Shown here: positions 46,591 through 56,604 of the stretch, piece by piece | How positions within the stretch are numbered: position 1 is the stretch's first letter | How the letters are laid out: each line of letters begins with the position of its first letter | Source: Conchiformibius sp. | Lineage (GTDB): Bacteria; Pseudomonadota; Gammaproteobacteria; Burkholderiales; Neisseriaceae | DNA: 64,000 nucleotides | Reading direction: 5' to 3' | NCBI GenBank assembly: GCA_029984035.1 | Contig: JASBYJ010000006.1 | Coordinates: 62,001 to 126,000, forward strand | Made by a program: the position numbers and the translations under genes | Notes under the pieces: model-generated | The model's input: only the letters and a program-made list of their open reading frames with translations | The model's database searches: none | Told to the model about the DNA's origin: nothing

Positions 46591-47316
46591 ATGAATCCTT
46601 TGATTTTGAATGCCGAAGCTGTTTCTTCCAAACCGGTGATTGTGGCTTTGGATTTTCACAGCGAAATGGATACGCTTCATTTTGTCCGCCACTTAGATCC
46701 TTCCTTATGCCGACTGAAAATTGGTAAAGAGTTATTTACGGCCACAGGACGCTCATTGGTCGAGAAGTTGATGTCTCAGGGTTATGAATTGTTTCTTGAT
46801 TTGAAATACCATGATATTCCTAATACTGTGGCACAGGCTTGTAAGGCGGCAGCAGATATGGGGGTCTGGTTGGTGGATATGCACGTGTGCGGCGGACGCA
46901 GGATGATGGAAGCGGCAGCTGAGGCGGTTGCGAATTATGCGGAGAAACCCAAGCTCATCGGTGTGACGGTATTAACCAGTATGACTTCATCTGATTTGTT
47001 GGAAATCGGTTTGCAGGAAGAACCGGAACAATTGGTGAGTAAATGGGCGGCATTGGCTAAAAATTCGGGCTTGGATGGTGTGGTATGTTCCGCACATGAA
47101 GCTGCGATGTTAAAAAATCAATGCGGTACGGATTTTTTGCTGGTAACGCCGGGGATTCGTTTGGATGTCGCAGGCAATCAGGACGACCAGCGGCGTATCA
47201 TGACGCCCAAACAGGCTTTGGCATCCGGATCGGATTATTTGGTGATGGGGCGTCCTATCGTTCAGGCAGAAAACCCTGCCGAATTGCTTCGCAGTATCAA
47301 TGAAGGACGGGTTTAA
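46591..47316 (+). CDS. pyrF: Orotidine 5'-phosphate decarboxylase
   Basis: PyrF makes UMP from OMP. The 241-aa product shows the catalytic DLKYHDIPNTVAQA Lys/Asp tetrad, VIVALDFHSEMDTLHFV, VTVLTSMTSSDL, VTPGIRLDVAGNQDDQRR and YLVMGRPIVQAENP, the type 1 enzyme layout. GGGAGAG precedes the ATG. The gene stands alone between the ribosomal operon and nrdA, with a DUS after the stop. Confidence 0.96.
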   Translation: MNPLILNAEAVSSKPVIVALDFHSEMDTLHFVRHLDPSLCRLKIGKELFTATGRSLVEKLMSQGYELFLDLKYHDIPNTVAQACKAAADMGVWLVDMHVCGGRRMMEAAAEAVANYAEKPKLIGVTVLTSMTSSDLLEIGLQEEPEQLVSKWAALAKNSGLDGVVCSAHEAAMLKNQCGTDFLLVTPGIRLDVAGNQDDQRRIMTPKQALASGSDYLVMGRPIVQAENPAELLRSINEGRV

Positions 47317-47595
47317 GCGAAGGCTTCAGGCTGCCTGAAAGCTCTATTTCATTGTATTTAAAAGTTTTAATGGTTTATGATTTGTAGGGTGCGGCATTTA
47401 TGCAAGTAAAACCTTTTTTACCTTTTCTTAATAATAAATGAATAAAATTTAATTTTGATAAACAAAGCATAATGCAGAAATAACAGGTTTCATCTTGTTT
47501 GTTGCCGAGTTCGTCTCTATTATTGCGCATCTTTAAAATCTATATGAAGCTGTGATGAAAATCATCCAGCTTACTTGGAATGGTTTGGATACCGT

Positions 47596-49872
47596 ATGAA
47601 TACTGCCGATATGAAAGTTTGCAAACGTGACGGCCGTTTGGAGCCATTGGATATCAACAAGATTCACCGCGTGGTGGAATGGGCTGCAAAAGGTTTGGAT
47701 AATGTTTCGGTTTCACAGGTTGAAATGAAATCACATATCCAATTTTATAACGGTATCCGTACGCCTGATATTCATGAAACGATTATCAAGTCGGCAGCCG
47801 ACCTTATCTCGGAAGAAACTCCTAATTACCAATACCTTGCTGCCCGTTTGGCTATTTTCCATTTGCGTAAAATCGCTTATGGCGATTATGCGCCGCCGCA
47901 TTTGTACGAACATGTCAAACGCTTGGTCGGCATGGGCAAATACGATAAGCATTTGCTTGAAGATTACAGCGAAGCCGAATTCAACGAATTAAACGGATAT
48001 ATCGACCACGAGCGCGATTTAACCTTTTCTTATGCCGCCGTCAAACAGCTGGAAGGCAAGTATTTGGTACAAAACCGCGTTACCAAACAGATTTATGAAA
48101 GCCCGCAGTTTTTATATGTACTGGTGGCTATGTGTCTGTTTGCCAAATATCCCAAGTCAACCCGTTTGGACTATGTCAAACGTTTTTACGATGCGGTTTC
48201 TACATTTAAAATCTCTTTGCCGACTCCGATTATGTCGGGCGTGCGTACGCCCACACGTCAATTCAGCTCCTGCGTGTTGATTGAATGTGACGACAGTCTC
48301 GACAGCATTAACGCCACTACTTCTTCTATCGTCAAATATGTTTCCCAACGTGCGGGAATCGGCATCAATGCGGGGCGTATTCGCGGCTTGGGCAGTGAAA
48401 TACGCGGCGGCGAAGCGCAGCATACGGGCTGTATCCCGTTTTTTAAAATGTTTCAGGCAGCGGTTAAGTCATGCTCTCAAGGCGGCGTACGCGGTGGAGC
48501 GGCCACTTTGTTTTATCCCTTGTGGCACATCGAAGTGGAAAGCCTGTTGGTATTGAAAAACAACCGCGGCGTAGAAGACAACCGTATACGTCAGCTGGAT
48601 TACGGCGTGCAAATCAACCGCCTGCTTTATACCCGCCTGATTAAAGGTGGCAATATTACGCTATTTTCTCCGAATGAAGTCAAGGGTTTATATGAAGCGT
48701 TTTTTTCCGACCAAGATGAATTCGAGCGTTTATACACCCAATACGAACAAGATGAAAATATCAGGAAACGGGTTATTCCTGCTGCGGATTTATTTTCAAT
48801 ATTGATGCAAGAGCGTGCAGGTACAGGACGTATCTATATTCAGAATGTCGATCATTGCAATACCCACAGCCCCTTCAATCCAAAGGTTGCACCCGTTCGC
48901 CAATCCAATTTGTGCTTGGAAATCGCTTTGCCTACCAAGCCTTTGGATAATATCAACGATGAAAAAGGCGAAATTGCCTTGTGTACCCTGTCTGCTTTGA
49001 ATTTGGGGGCGTTGGACAATCTGGAGGAATTGGAAGATTTGGCAGATTTGGCAGTCCGTGCTTTAGATGCGCTGCTCGACTATCAAGACTATCCCATTGC
49101 CGCCGCCAGAATAGCGACCATGAACCGCCGTACTTTGGGAGTCGGCGTGATTAACTACGCTTATTATTTAGCGAAGAACGGCGTGCGTTATAGTGATGAT
49201 TCTGCCATTGCTTTAACCCATCGGACTTTCGAAGCGATTCAGTATTACTTGCTTAAAGCATCGGTAAATCTCGCCAAAGAATACGGCAAATGCCCGCTTT
49301 TCCATGAAACTACCTATTCGCAAGGTATTTTACCGATTGATACTTACAAAGCCGATTTGGATAAATTCTGCAACGAACCTTTGTATTTGGACTGGGAAAG
49401 CTTAAGGGCGGATATTGTCCGATACGGTTTGCGCAATTCTACATTGACGGCATTGATGCCGAGCGAAACCAGTTCGCAAATTGCCAATGCCACCAACGGC
49501 ATAGAGCCGCCGCGAGGTTTGGTATCGATAAAAGCATCCAAAGACGGAATTTTGAAGCAGGTTGTTCCCGAATTCGAACGCTTGAAGGACCAATATGAAA
49601 CCTTATGGCAGATGGGCGGTAATGACGGCTATTTGAAATTAGTCGGCATTATGCAGAAGTTTATCGACCAAGCGATTTCGGCCAACACCAGTTATGATCC
49701 GCAAAGGTTTGAGGGCGGTCGTGTTCCTATGAACCAAATGCTGAAAGATTTGCTGTCTGCTTATAAATACGGTTTGAAAACACTCTATTATCATAATACC
49801 CGAGATGGAGCAGATGACACTCAAACCGATATGAAGGACGATGCCTGTGCCGGAGGCGCGTGCAAGATTTGA
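47596..49872 (+). CDS. nrdA: Ribonucleoside-diphosphate reductase alpha subunit (class Ia)
   Basis: NrdA reduces ribonucleotides. The start is placed at ATG 47596 (MNTADMKVCKRDGRLEPLDI), giving 758 aa; an in-frame TTG lies 7 codons upstream. An N-terminal ATP-cone (residues ~5-95), FSSCVLIECDDSLDSI (active-site Cys), NLCLEIALPTKP with its Cys, SETSSQIANATNGIEPPRG, and the C-terminal redox pair CAGGACKI are present. nrdB, usually next door, does not follow: a terminator and ybiT do. No clear NrdR box pair was found upstream. Confidence 0.96.
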   Translation: MNTADMKVCKRDGRLEPLDINKIHRVVEWAAKGLDNVSVSQVEMKSHIQFYNGIRTPDIHETIIKSAADLISEETPNYQYLAARLAIFHLRKIAYGDYAPPHLYEHVKRLVGMGKYDKHLLEDYSEAEFNELNGYIDHERDLTFSYAAVKQLEGKYLVQNRVTKQIYESPQFLYVLVAMCLFAKYPKSTRLDYVKRFYDAVSTFKISLPTPIMSGVRTPTRQFSSCVLIECDDSLDSINATTSSIVKYVSQRAGIGINAGRIRGLGSEIRGGEAQHTGCIPFFKMFQAAVKSCSQGGVRGGAATLFYPLWHIEVESLLVLKNNRGVEDNRIRQLDYGVQINRLLYTRLIKGGNITLFSPNEVKGLYEAFFSDQDEFERLYTQYEQDENIRKRVIPAADLFSILMQERAGTGRIYIQNVDHCNTHSPFNPKVAPVRQSNLCLEIALPTKPLDNINDEKGEIALCTLSALNLGALDNLEELEDLADLAVRALDALLDYQDYPIAAARIATMNRRTLGVGVINYAYYLAKNGVRYSDDSAIALTHRTFEAIQYYLLKASVNLAKEYGKCPLFHETTYSQGILPIDTYKADLDKFCNEPLYLDWESLRADIVRYGLRNSTLTALMPSETSSQIANATNGIEPPRGLVSIKASKDGILKQVVPEFERLKDQYETLWQMGGNDGYLKLVGIMQKFIDQAISANTSYDPQRFEGGRVPMNQMLKDLLSAYKYGLKTLYYHNTRDGADDTQTDMKDDACAGGACKI

Positions 49873-49882
49873 AAACATAATC

Positions 49883-49915
49883 AGGCTGCCTGAAAATCTT
49901 TCAGGCAGCTTTTTC
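49883..49915 (+). terminator. DUS-pair terminator of nrdA
   Basis: AGGCTGCCTGAAA and TTTCAGGCAGCT form a 12-bp stem with a short loop, then TTTTTCT. It begins 11 nt after the nrdA stop, which supports nrdA being monocistronic here. Confidence 0.85.
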
Positions 49916-50077
49916 TAAATGAGAACAAAGGAGAAAATAAGTCGAATATTCATAATGCTACAGATAATTGAAATAATATAACCGTGATATAAACGAAAAT
50001 ATGTATCCAGGTTCGTTTATTTGTTTCGTGCTACAATCCGCGCCGTTTCTATAGATTGATTTTCTCCGCAACACATT

Positions 50078-51706
50078 ATGATTTCCACCAACAACATCAC
50101 CATGCAGTTCGGCGCAAAGCCCTTGTTTGAAAACGTATCCGTCAAATTCGGCGAAGGCAACCGCTACGGCTTAATCGGCGCCAACGGTTCGGGCAAATCC
50201 ACCTTTATGAAAATTCTCGGCGGCGATTTGGAGCAAACTTCCGGCGAAGTCGCCATCGAGCACGGCGTGCGTTTGGGCAAGCTGCGCCAAGACCAGTTCG
50301 CCTACGAAGACAAGCGCGTGTTGGACGTGGTATTGATGGGGCATACCGAAATGTGGGCGGCGATGACCGAGCGCGATGCCATTTACGCCAATTTGGAAGC
50401 CACCGAAGACGACTATATGCACGCCGCCGAATTGGAAGCCAAATTCGCCGAATATGACGGCTACACCGCCGAAGCGCGTGCCGCCGAACTGTTGAGCGGC
50501 GTGGGCATCGATGAAGCCCTGCACAACGCGACCATGGCGGAAGTCGCGCCCGGTTTCAAACTGCGCGTGTTGCTGGCGCAAGCCCTGTTTTCCAAGCCTG
50601 ATGTTTTGCTGCTGGACGAGCCGACCAATAACTTGGACATCAATACCATTCGTTGGCTGGAAGGCGTGTTGAACCAATACGATTCCACCATGATTATCAT
50701 CTCGCACGACCGCCACTTTTTGAACGAAGTCTGCACCCACATGGCGGATTTGGACTACAACACCATCACCATTTATCCGGGCAATTACGATGATTATATG
50801 CTCGCTTCCGCGCAAGCCCGCGAGCGCACTTTGAAAGACAATGCCAAAGCCAAAGAAAAACTTCAGGAATTGCAAGAGTTTGTGGCGCGTTTTTCCGCCA
50901 ACAAATCCAAAGCCCGCCAAGCCACCAGCCGCTTGAAACAGGCGGACAAAATCAAGGCGGAAATGGTGGAAGTGAAGCCGTCCACCCGTCAAAATCCCTA
51001 TATCCGTTTTGAAATGGACGAAAAATCCAAGCTGCACCGTCAGGCGGTGGAAGTGGACGGTTTGGCGAAATCGTTTGAAAACAAATTGTTTGAAAAACTG
51101 GGCTTTATTTTGGAAGCGGGCGAGCGTTTGGCGGTTATCGGCCCGAACGGTGCGGGCAAATCCACTTTGCTGAAGCTGCTGGCGGGCGCGTTTGACGAAA
51201 AACTTTCAGACGGCGTTACGCCTGATTCAGGCAGCATCAAATGGGCGGAAAAAGCCACGGTCGGCTATTATCCGCAAGACCACGAAAACGATTTTGACGT
51301 GGCGATGGATTTGACCGAGTGGATGCGCCAATGGGGGCAGGAGGGCGATGACGAGCAAGTAATTCGCGGTACTTTGGGGCGTTTGCTGTTCGGCAGCAAC
51401 GATGTGGTGAAGCAAGTGAAAGTGTTGTCGGGCGGCGAAAAAGGGCGCATGCTGTACGGTAAGTTGTTGTTGCTGAAACCGAATGTGCTGATTATGGACG
51501 AACCGACCAACCACATGGACATGGAAAGTATCGAGTCGCTGAATATGGCTTTGGAAAAATACAAAGGCACACTGATTTTCGTGTCGCACGACCGCCAGTT
51601 TGTGTCGTCTTTGGCCACGCAAATCATCGAGTTGGACGGCAAGGGCGGTTTTGAACACTATCTGGGCGATTACGAAAGCTATTTGGAAAAGAAAGGCGTG
51701 ATTTAA
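50078..51706 (+). CDS. ybiT: ABC-F ATPase, YbiT type
   Basis: The 542-aa tandem-ABC protein starts [20 protein letters not shown]. Walker A motifs are [12 protein letters not shown] and [31 protein letters not shown] and [18 protein letters not shown] are the Walker B regions. The linker ([20 protein letters not shown]) fits YbiT. These ribosome-associated factors act on translation, not transport. The gene is rich in GC and poor in DUS (one diverged copy near SGSIKW). A candidate -10 TACAAT lies at 50032. Confidence 0.88.
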   Translation: MISTNNITMQFGAKPLFENVSVKFGEGNRYGLIGANGSGKSTFMKILGGDLEQTSGEVAIEHGVRLGKLRQDQFAYEDKRVLDVVLMGHTEMWAAMTERDAIYANLEATEDDYMHAAELEAKFAEYDGYTAEARAAELLSGVGIDEALHNATMAEVAPGFKLRVLLAQALFSKPDVLLLDEPTNNLDINTIRWLEGVLNQYDSTMIIISHDRHFLNEVCTHMADLDYNTITIYPGNYDDYMLASAQARERTLKDNAKAKEKLQELQEFVARFSANKSKARQATSRLKQADKIKAEMVEVKPSTRQNPYIRFEMDEKSKLHRQAVEVDGLAKSFENKLFEKLGFILEAGERLAVIGPNGAGKSTLLKLLAGAFDEKLSDGVTPDSGSIKWAEKATVGYYPQDHENDFDVAMDLTEWMRQWGQEGDDEQVIRGTLGRLLFGSNDVVKQVKVLSGGEKGRMLYGKLLLLKPNVLIMDEPTNHMDMESIESLNMALEKYKGTLIFVSHDRQFVSSLATQIIELDGKGGFEHYLGDYESYLEKKGVI

Positions 51707-51861
51707 GGCTGCCTGAAAACGGATTGCCTGCATGATGGCATATCGTGCGGCAATCTGTTTGCGTTGTGTATATCATCATGTTTTTTTTGAATGAACTGCT
51801 TTGTTCCGCCGTGCTGCTGAAGCAGACACTTTGGTTTAATGTTTTTCTACGCTGAATTTTT

Positions 51862-54300
51862 ATGACTGATAAAACCTGTTTTCATTGCGGTTTGCCGGTT
51901 CCTGCGGACACGGATTTGCCGATTCGTTACCAAGGTGGCGAAGAGGCGGCGTGTTGTGCGGGTTGTCAGGCTGTGGCACAGGGAATCATTGATGCGGGTT
52001 TGGGCAGTTATTACAGCCACCGCACTGCGCAGGCAGGACAGGCGGCATTACCGCCCGATGAAATTCTGCAGCAGTTGAAATTGTATGATTTGGAAGAAGT
52101 TCAGGCGGATTTTGTGGAAAGGCTGCCTGAAAACCAGAAAGAGGCATTGTTGATGCTCGGCGGCATCACTTGTGCTGCCTGCGTGTGGCTGATTGAGCAA
52201 AAGCTGCTGCGTATGGAAGGCGTGGTTAAGGTAGAACTCAATTACAGTACGCAACGCGCCCGTGTGCGTTGGGATGAAGAACGTGTCAAATTGTCGGATA
52301 TTCTGACTGTTATCCGGCAAACGGGTTATTCCGCCTCGCCTTATGATGCGAAAAAAGTAGAAGCTGCGGCGCAAAAAGAGCGTAAAACCATGCTCATTAG
52401 GATTACGGTGGCCGGTTTGGCGAGTATGCAGACGATGATGTTTGCTCTGCCGACTTATTTGCATAAGGACATTGAACCGGAATTTTTGTCCATGCTGCAT
52501 TGGGGCGCGTTTTTAATGGTATTGCCCGCCATGTTTTATGCCGCCCTGCCGTTTTTCCATGGGGCTTGGCGTGATTTGAAAAACCGCCGTACCGGTATGG
52601 ATACGCCTGTTGCCATCGCATTGATACTGACTTTTGTTGCGGGAGTGTATGCATTGTTGCGGCAGGAAAGCGGCGGCATGTATTTTGAGAGCTTGGCGAT
52701 GTTTGTGTTTTTCCTGCTGACGGGGCGTTTTATGGAGCAAAGCGCACGCCGTAAGGCAGGAGATGCGGCGGAGCGGTTGGTGAAATTGGTTCCTGCGTTT
52801 TGCCACAGGCTGCCTGAATATCCCGCTTCGGAAGAGAGCCAAGAAGCGGCGGTTGTAACGGTGGAAAATGGCGATGTGCTACTGGTGAGGGCAGGCGAGG
52901 TTATTCCGGTGGACGGAGAAGTGCTGTCGGGCGAAAGCGAGGCGGACGAAGCGATGCTGACAGGCGAGCATTTGCCGGTTGTGAAAGTTTCAGGCAGCCC
53001 GGTTACGGCAGGAACACTCAATACGGCAAGCCCGCTGATTATCCGCGCCACACAGGTAGGCGGCGAAACCCGTTTGGCGCATATCGTGAAACTTTTGGAT
53101 AGGGCCTTGTCGCAAAAACCGCACTTGGCGCAATTGGCAGAACGCTATGCATCGGGATTCACGCTTACTTTAATCTTAATGGCGATACCGACTTTCCTGT
53201 TTTGGTGGTGGTATGCCGATGCGGGGCGTGCTTTGTGGGTAACGGTATCGCTATTGGTCATTACCTGTCCGTGCGCCCTTTCTTTGGCGACTCCCGCCGC
53301 TTTGGCGGCTTCCACCGGGAAATTGGCGGCCCAAGGCATTTTGATTGCGCGGGGACACGCTTTAGAGGTGTTGTCGCAAGTAACCGATGCGGTGTTCGAT
53401 AAAACCGGCACTCTGACGCAAGGCAGGCTTACGGTCGGCAAAGTAGTTCAGCTGGGGCAATCACCGCATCCGATAGCCGTAGCCAAACTGCTGGAAGCGC
53501 AATCGGAACATCCTATCGCTTCGGCGATTGTCGCGCTACCCGATGATACGCTGCCTGAAAAACATTCCGTTTCGCAACGTGTGCAGCGCGTGGGGCATGG
53601 CGTGTCGGCACAAATCGATATCAACGGCAGCAAGCATATTTGGGCCATCGGCCGTCCAGAATATGTTGCGGAAATTTCAGGCAGCCTGCCTGCCCAATTG
53701 CTTGAACTTATGCAGCAGGGTAGTGTGATAGCTTTAGGCAACCAAGAAGGCTTTCAGGCAGCCTTTACATTGCAGGATAAAGTGAAACCTGCGGTAGCAG
53801 ATTTGTTAGCCAAATTAAAGCAACAAGGTATCTCCGGTCATATTCTCAGCGGTGATAACAAGGCTTCGGTAGCCTCATTGGCGCACAGTTTGGGTATAGA
53901 GCATATGTGCGCACAAGCCGCGCCGGAAGATAAGCTGGCTTATGTCCGCCGGCTGCAACGGCAAAACAAACGCGTTTTGATGATGGGAGACGGTATTAAC
54001 GATGCGCCCGTATTGGCGGCTGCCGATGTGTCGATTGCCGTGGCAGGCAGTGCAGATGTTGCCAGAGAGGGAGCGGATGTCGTGCTGCTGAACGATGACT
54101 TGTCGGCATTGGATACCGCATTGCAACAGGCGGCTCGGACAAAAATCATTATCAGACAAAACCTGATATGGGCAACGGTTTATAATTTTTTAGTCGTACC
54201 TCTGGCCGTTGCGGGCTGGGTAACGCCTTGGATTGCCGCTTTGGGTATGAGTTTGAGTTCGCTGTTGGTCGTGTGGAATGCCTTACGGTTGCGCAAATAA
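51862..54300 (+). CDS. ccoI: Copper P1B-type ATPase for cbb3 oxidase assembly (CcoI/FixI)
   Basis: The 812-aa transporter has an N-terminal Cys-rich metal-binding domain (CFHCGLPVP then CCAGCQAVAQG), an HMA domain with GGITCAACVWLIEQKL, eight TM helices, TGEHLPV, the ion-site TCPCALSLATPAALA, the phosphorylation site DKTGTLTQG and GDGINDAPVLAAADV. The extra N-terminal Cys domain is characteristic of CcoI/FixI, which supplies copper to cytochrome cbb3 oxidase. The ccoNOP and ccoS genes are not adjacent. In-frame DUS sites give RLPEN, RLPEY, TLPEK, GSLPAQ and GFQAAF. Confidence 0.9.
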   Translation: MTDKTCFHCGLPVPADTDLPIRYQGGEEAACCAGCQAVAQGIIDAGLGSYYSHRTAQAGQAALPPDEILQQLKLYDLEEVQADFVERLPENQKEALLMLGGITCAACVWLIEQKLLRMEGVVKVELNYSTQRARVRWDEERVKLSDILTVIRQTGYSASPYDAKKVEAAAQKERKTMLIRITVAGLASMQTMMFALPTYLHKDIEPEFLSMLHWGAFLMVLPAMFYAALPFFHGAWRDLKNRRTGMDTPVAIALILTFVAGVYALLRQESGGMYFESLAMFVFFLLTGRFMEQSARRKAGDAAERLVKLVPAFCHRLPEYPASEESQEAAVVTVENGDVLLVRAGEVIPVDGEVLSGESEADEAMLTGEHLPVVKVSGSPVTAGTLNTASPLIIRATQVGGETRLAHIVKLLDRALSQKPHLAQLAERYASGFTLTLILMAIPTFLFWWWYADAGRALWVTVSLLVITCPCALSLATPAALAASTGKLAAQGILIARGHALEVLSQVTDAVFDKTGTLTQGRLTVGKVVQLGQSPHPIAVAKLLEAQSEHPIASAIVALPDDTLPEKHSVSQRVQRVGHGVSAQIDINGSKHIWAIGRPEYVAEISGSLPAQLLELMQQGSVIALGNQEGFQAAFTLQDKVKPAVADLLAKLKQQGISGHILSGDNKASVASLAHSLGIEHMCAQAAPEDKLAYVRRLQRQNKRVLMMGDGINDAPVLAAADVSIAVAGSADVAREGADVVLLNDDLSALDTALQQAARTKIIIRQNLIWATVYNFLVVPLAVAGWVTPWIAALGMSLSSLLVVWNALRLRK

Positions 54301-54334
54301 ATGTGCGGGCTGCCTGAAAGATAGTGCTATCGGG

Positions 54335-54340
54335 TATAAT
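54335..54340 (+). promoter_or_regulatory. Likely -10 box of the MFS-ssb unit
   Basis: TATAAT 43 nt before the MFS start, in the sequence CGGGTATAATTCGCGC. A DUS overlaps the expected -35 region, so a -35 hexamer is not clear. Confidence 0.45.
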
Positions 54341-54382
54341 TCGCGCTTAATTTAACCTCGTCAGATTGATACGATTATAAAA

Positions 54383-55792
54383 ATGGCAAGAAAAACAAGC
54401 ATACCGATGTTGCCTTTGGAATGGCGTGCTTCCACTTCGTTAGCAGGCGTTTATGCCCTGCGGATGTTAGGGTTGTTTTTAGTTCTTCCCGTATTGGCAC
54501 TGCACGCACACAGTTTGCTGCCTGAAGGTGTTGATGCGAAATACCGTGCCGGCATGGTGGGATTGGCGATGGCGACTTACGGTCTCACGCAAGCCCTGTG
54601 CCAGCTGCCTTTGGGAATGCTTTCCGATAAATTCGGACGCAAACCCATTATTTATATCGGATTGTTGGTTTTTGCAGGCGGCAGCTTTTTGGCCGCATCT
54701 ACGCATGACATCCACGTTTTGATTATTGCCCGTGCCATACAGGGGGCAGGCGCGGTCAGTGCCGCAGTAACCGCACTTTTGGCGGATTTAACCCGCGAAG
54801 AAGTCCGCACCCGCGCTATGTCTATGATAGGTTTATGTATCGGGCTGACTTTTTCTGCCGGATTGGTGATTTCGCCTATATTGGTAAAATATATCGGCAC
54901 CAACGGCTTATTTGCTTTAATGGGCGTTCTCACGCTCTGCTGTATTGCTTTAGTGGCATGGTTCACGCCCAATCCTGTGCGCTCGCGCCTGCATCAGGAT
55001 ACACAGGCTCATGCGGGCAGCTTCAGTGAAGTGTTGGGAAATTTGCAGCTACAAAGGCTTAATTTCGGCATTTTTGCGTTGCAGTCGGGCTTGATTGCGA
55101 TGTTTACAACCCTACCGGTTGCCCTGCAAAAATTGGATTGGGATAAAACCGAACACTGGAAAATCTATCTGCCCGCCACTGTTGTCGGATTAATATTAAT
55201 GGTACCGGCGATTATTGTTGGAGAAACCCGCAATAAATTGAAACAGGTTTTTATAGGCGGCATTATTCTTGTACTTGCCGCCCAGTTGGCTTTATTGGGC
55301 AGCCTGAATTCGGTTTGGTTGATTGCAGGCTGCCTGATAGTTTACTTTATCGGTTTCAATATTCTTGAAGCCAGTATGCCTTCCTTAGTATCGAAAATCG
55401 CACCTTCGGGCTTAAAGGGGACGGCAATGGGTGTGTACAACACTATGCAGTCTGTCGGCGTATTTGCCGGCGGTATGATTGGCGGAAAGCTTTCTACGGA
55501 ATACGGCTACGCAGGCGTATATGGTTTTTGTGCTTTTCTCGGTGTCGTATGGTTGATGATGGCGGTTCGTGCGCCTGCGCCGCTACCGGTCAAAAACATC
55601 GTCTTATCCATTCCCGGCTCTTGGCAGGAGCATTTGGAATTGCTGAAACAGCAATTATCCGCTTTGGAAGGCGTTGAAGATGTCGGATTTAGCGAAGACA
55701 AATGCACACTTTTCGCCAAAGTGCGGCAGCACGGTTTTGAAGAAGAACGCCTGCATCAGATTTTAAATGGAGAACATTATGTCATTGAATAA
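54383..55792 (+). CDS. MFS transporter with C-terminal YajR-like domain
   Basis: The 469-aa protein has 12 TM helices with the loop 2-3 motif [20 protein letters not shown] and [18 protein letters not shown], followed by a ~70-residue C-terminal ferredoxin-like domain ([20 protein letters not shown] to [12 protein letters not shown]). This layout is that of YajR, a proton-driven efflux-type transporter of unknown substrate. The stop overlaps ssb by 14 nt, so the two are co-translated, a conserved order in Neisseria. TATAAT at 54335-54340 may be its -10. Confidence 0.88.
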   Translation: MARKTSIPMLPLEWRASTSLAGVYALRMLGLFLVLPVLALHAHSLLPEGVDAKYRAGMVGLAMATYGLTQALCQLPLGMLSDKFGRKPIIYIGLLVFAGGSFLAASTHDIHVLIIARAIQGAGAVSAAVTALLADLTREEVRTRAMSMIGLCIGLTFSAGLVISPILVKYIGTNGLFALMGVLTLCCIALVAWFTPNPVRSRLHQDTQAHAGSFSEVLGNLQLQRLNFGIFALQSGLIAMFTTLPVALQKLDWDKTEHWKIYLPATVVGLILMVPAIIVGETRNKLKQVFIGGIILVLAAQLALLGSLNSVWLIAGCLIVYFIGFNILEASMPSLVSKIAPSGLKGTAMGVYNTMQSVGVFAGGMIGGKLSTEYGYAGVYGFCAFLGVVWLMMAVRAPAPLPVKNIVLSIPGSWQEHLELLKQQLSALEGVEDVGFSEDKCTLFAKVRQHGFEEERLHQILNGEHYVIE

Positions 55793-56288
55793 AGTCATTT
55801 TAATCGGCCGTCTCGGACGCGATCCCGAAACACGCTATATGCCTAACGGCGAAGCCGTGTGCAATTTTTCCATTGCCACCAGTGAGAGCTGGAACGACCG
55901 CAACACCGGACAAAAAGTAGAGCGCACGGAGTGGCACAATATCACCTTATACCGCCGCCTGGCAGAAATTGCAGGGCAATATCTGCGTAAAGGCAGCCAA
56001 ATTTATTTGGAAGGTAAAATCCAAAGCCGGAAATATGTCGGCAAAGACGGGGTTGAACGCACTGCCTATGAAATTATCGGTAGCGAAATGAAGATGTTAG
56101 ATAGCCGAAATAGCGGCACTGCGCCGTTTGACGGCGGAAATGGTTATGCACCCGCACCGCAGTCTGACCATCAAAAACCTGCTGCCGAACCGTATGCCCC
56201 TCAAGCAGAACCTCCGCAACGGCGTAATCCTGCTCCTGCGGCACCAGCCGCTCCGATGGAAGATATTGAAGACGATATTCCGTTTTAA
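55779..56288 (+). CDS. ssb: Single-stranded DNA-binding protein
   Basis: The start is ATG 55779 ([20 protein letters not shown]) with GGAGAA 6 nt upstream; the longer frame from 55767 is discounted. The 169-aa product has the OB-fold ([39 protein letters not shown]), a Pro/Gln-rich linker and the acidic tip [10 protein letters not shown] that recruits partner proteins such as PriA and RecO. It overlaps the MFS gene by 14 nt. Confidence 0.96.
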   Translation: MSLNKVILIGRLGRDPETRYMPNGEAVCNFSIATSESWNDRNTGQKVERTEWHNITLYRRLAEIAGQYLRKGSQIYLEGKIQSRKYVGKDGVERTAYEIIGSEMKMLDSRNSGTAPFDGGNGYAPAPQSDHQKPAAEPYAPQAEPPQRRNPAPAAPAAPMEDIEDDIPF

Positions 56289-56377
56289 AGCCGTAAGCGG
56301 TTTTTACTAATAAAAATAAGCACAACTTATATGCATATATGTCCCGTAAAATGGACGGCTGCATCATGTATTGCTTC

Positions 56378-56413
56378 AGACAAAGCCACCATTATTCAAT
56401 GGTGGCTTTGTCT
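56378..56413. terminator. Perfect 16-bp inverted repeat after ssb
   Basis: AGACAAAGCCACCATT, ATTC, AATGGTGGCTTTGTCT is a perfect 16-bp stem with a 4-nt loop, 90 nt past the ssb stop. It is not a DUS. It lacks a following long T run (GTATTT), so it may be a weak terminator or a small transposed element. Confidence 0.7.
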
Positions 56414-56535
56414 GTATTTAATCGTTGCTAAGATTTAATGATTACATTCGAATAAGTTCTATAGTGAAACAGTTAGGAATATCCGATTGATTTTTGATAC
56501 CGATTAAGCTGTTTGTCATTTTTATATTAAAAGCA

Positions 56536-56583
56536 TTTCAGGCAGCCTGATTGCATTAAGTGCAATAGTCAGGCTGCCTGAAA
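56536..56583 (-). terminator. Nested DUS-pair terminator of ppx
   Basis: TTTCAGGCAGCCTGA and TCAGGCTGCCTGAAA enclose a second stem, TTGCA/TGCAA, with loop TTAAG. On the minus strand the structure follows the ppx stop by 21 nt and is followed by GCTTTTAATA. Confidence 0.75.
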
Positions 56584-56604
56584 ATCATTAGCAGACAATC
56601 CGGA

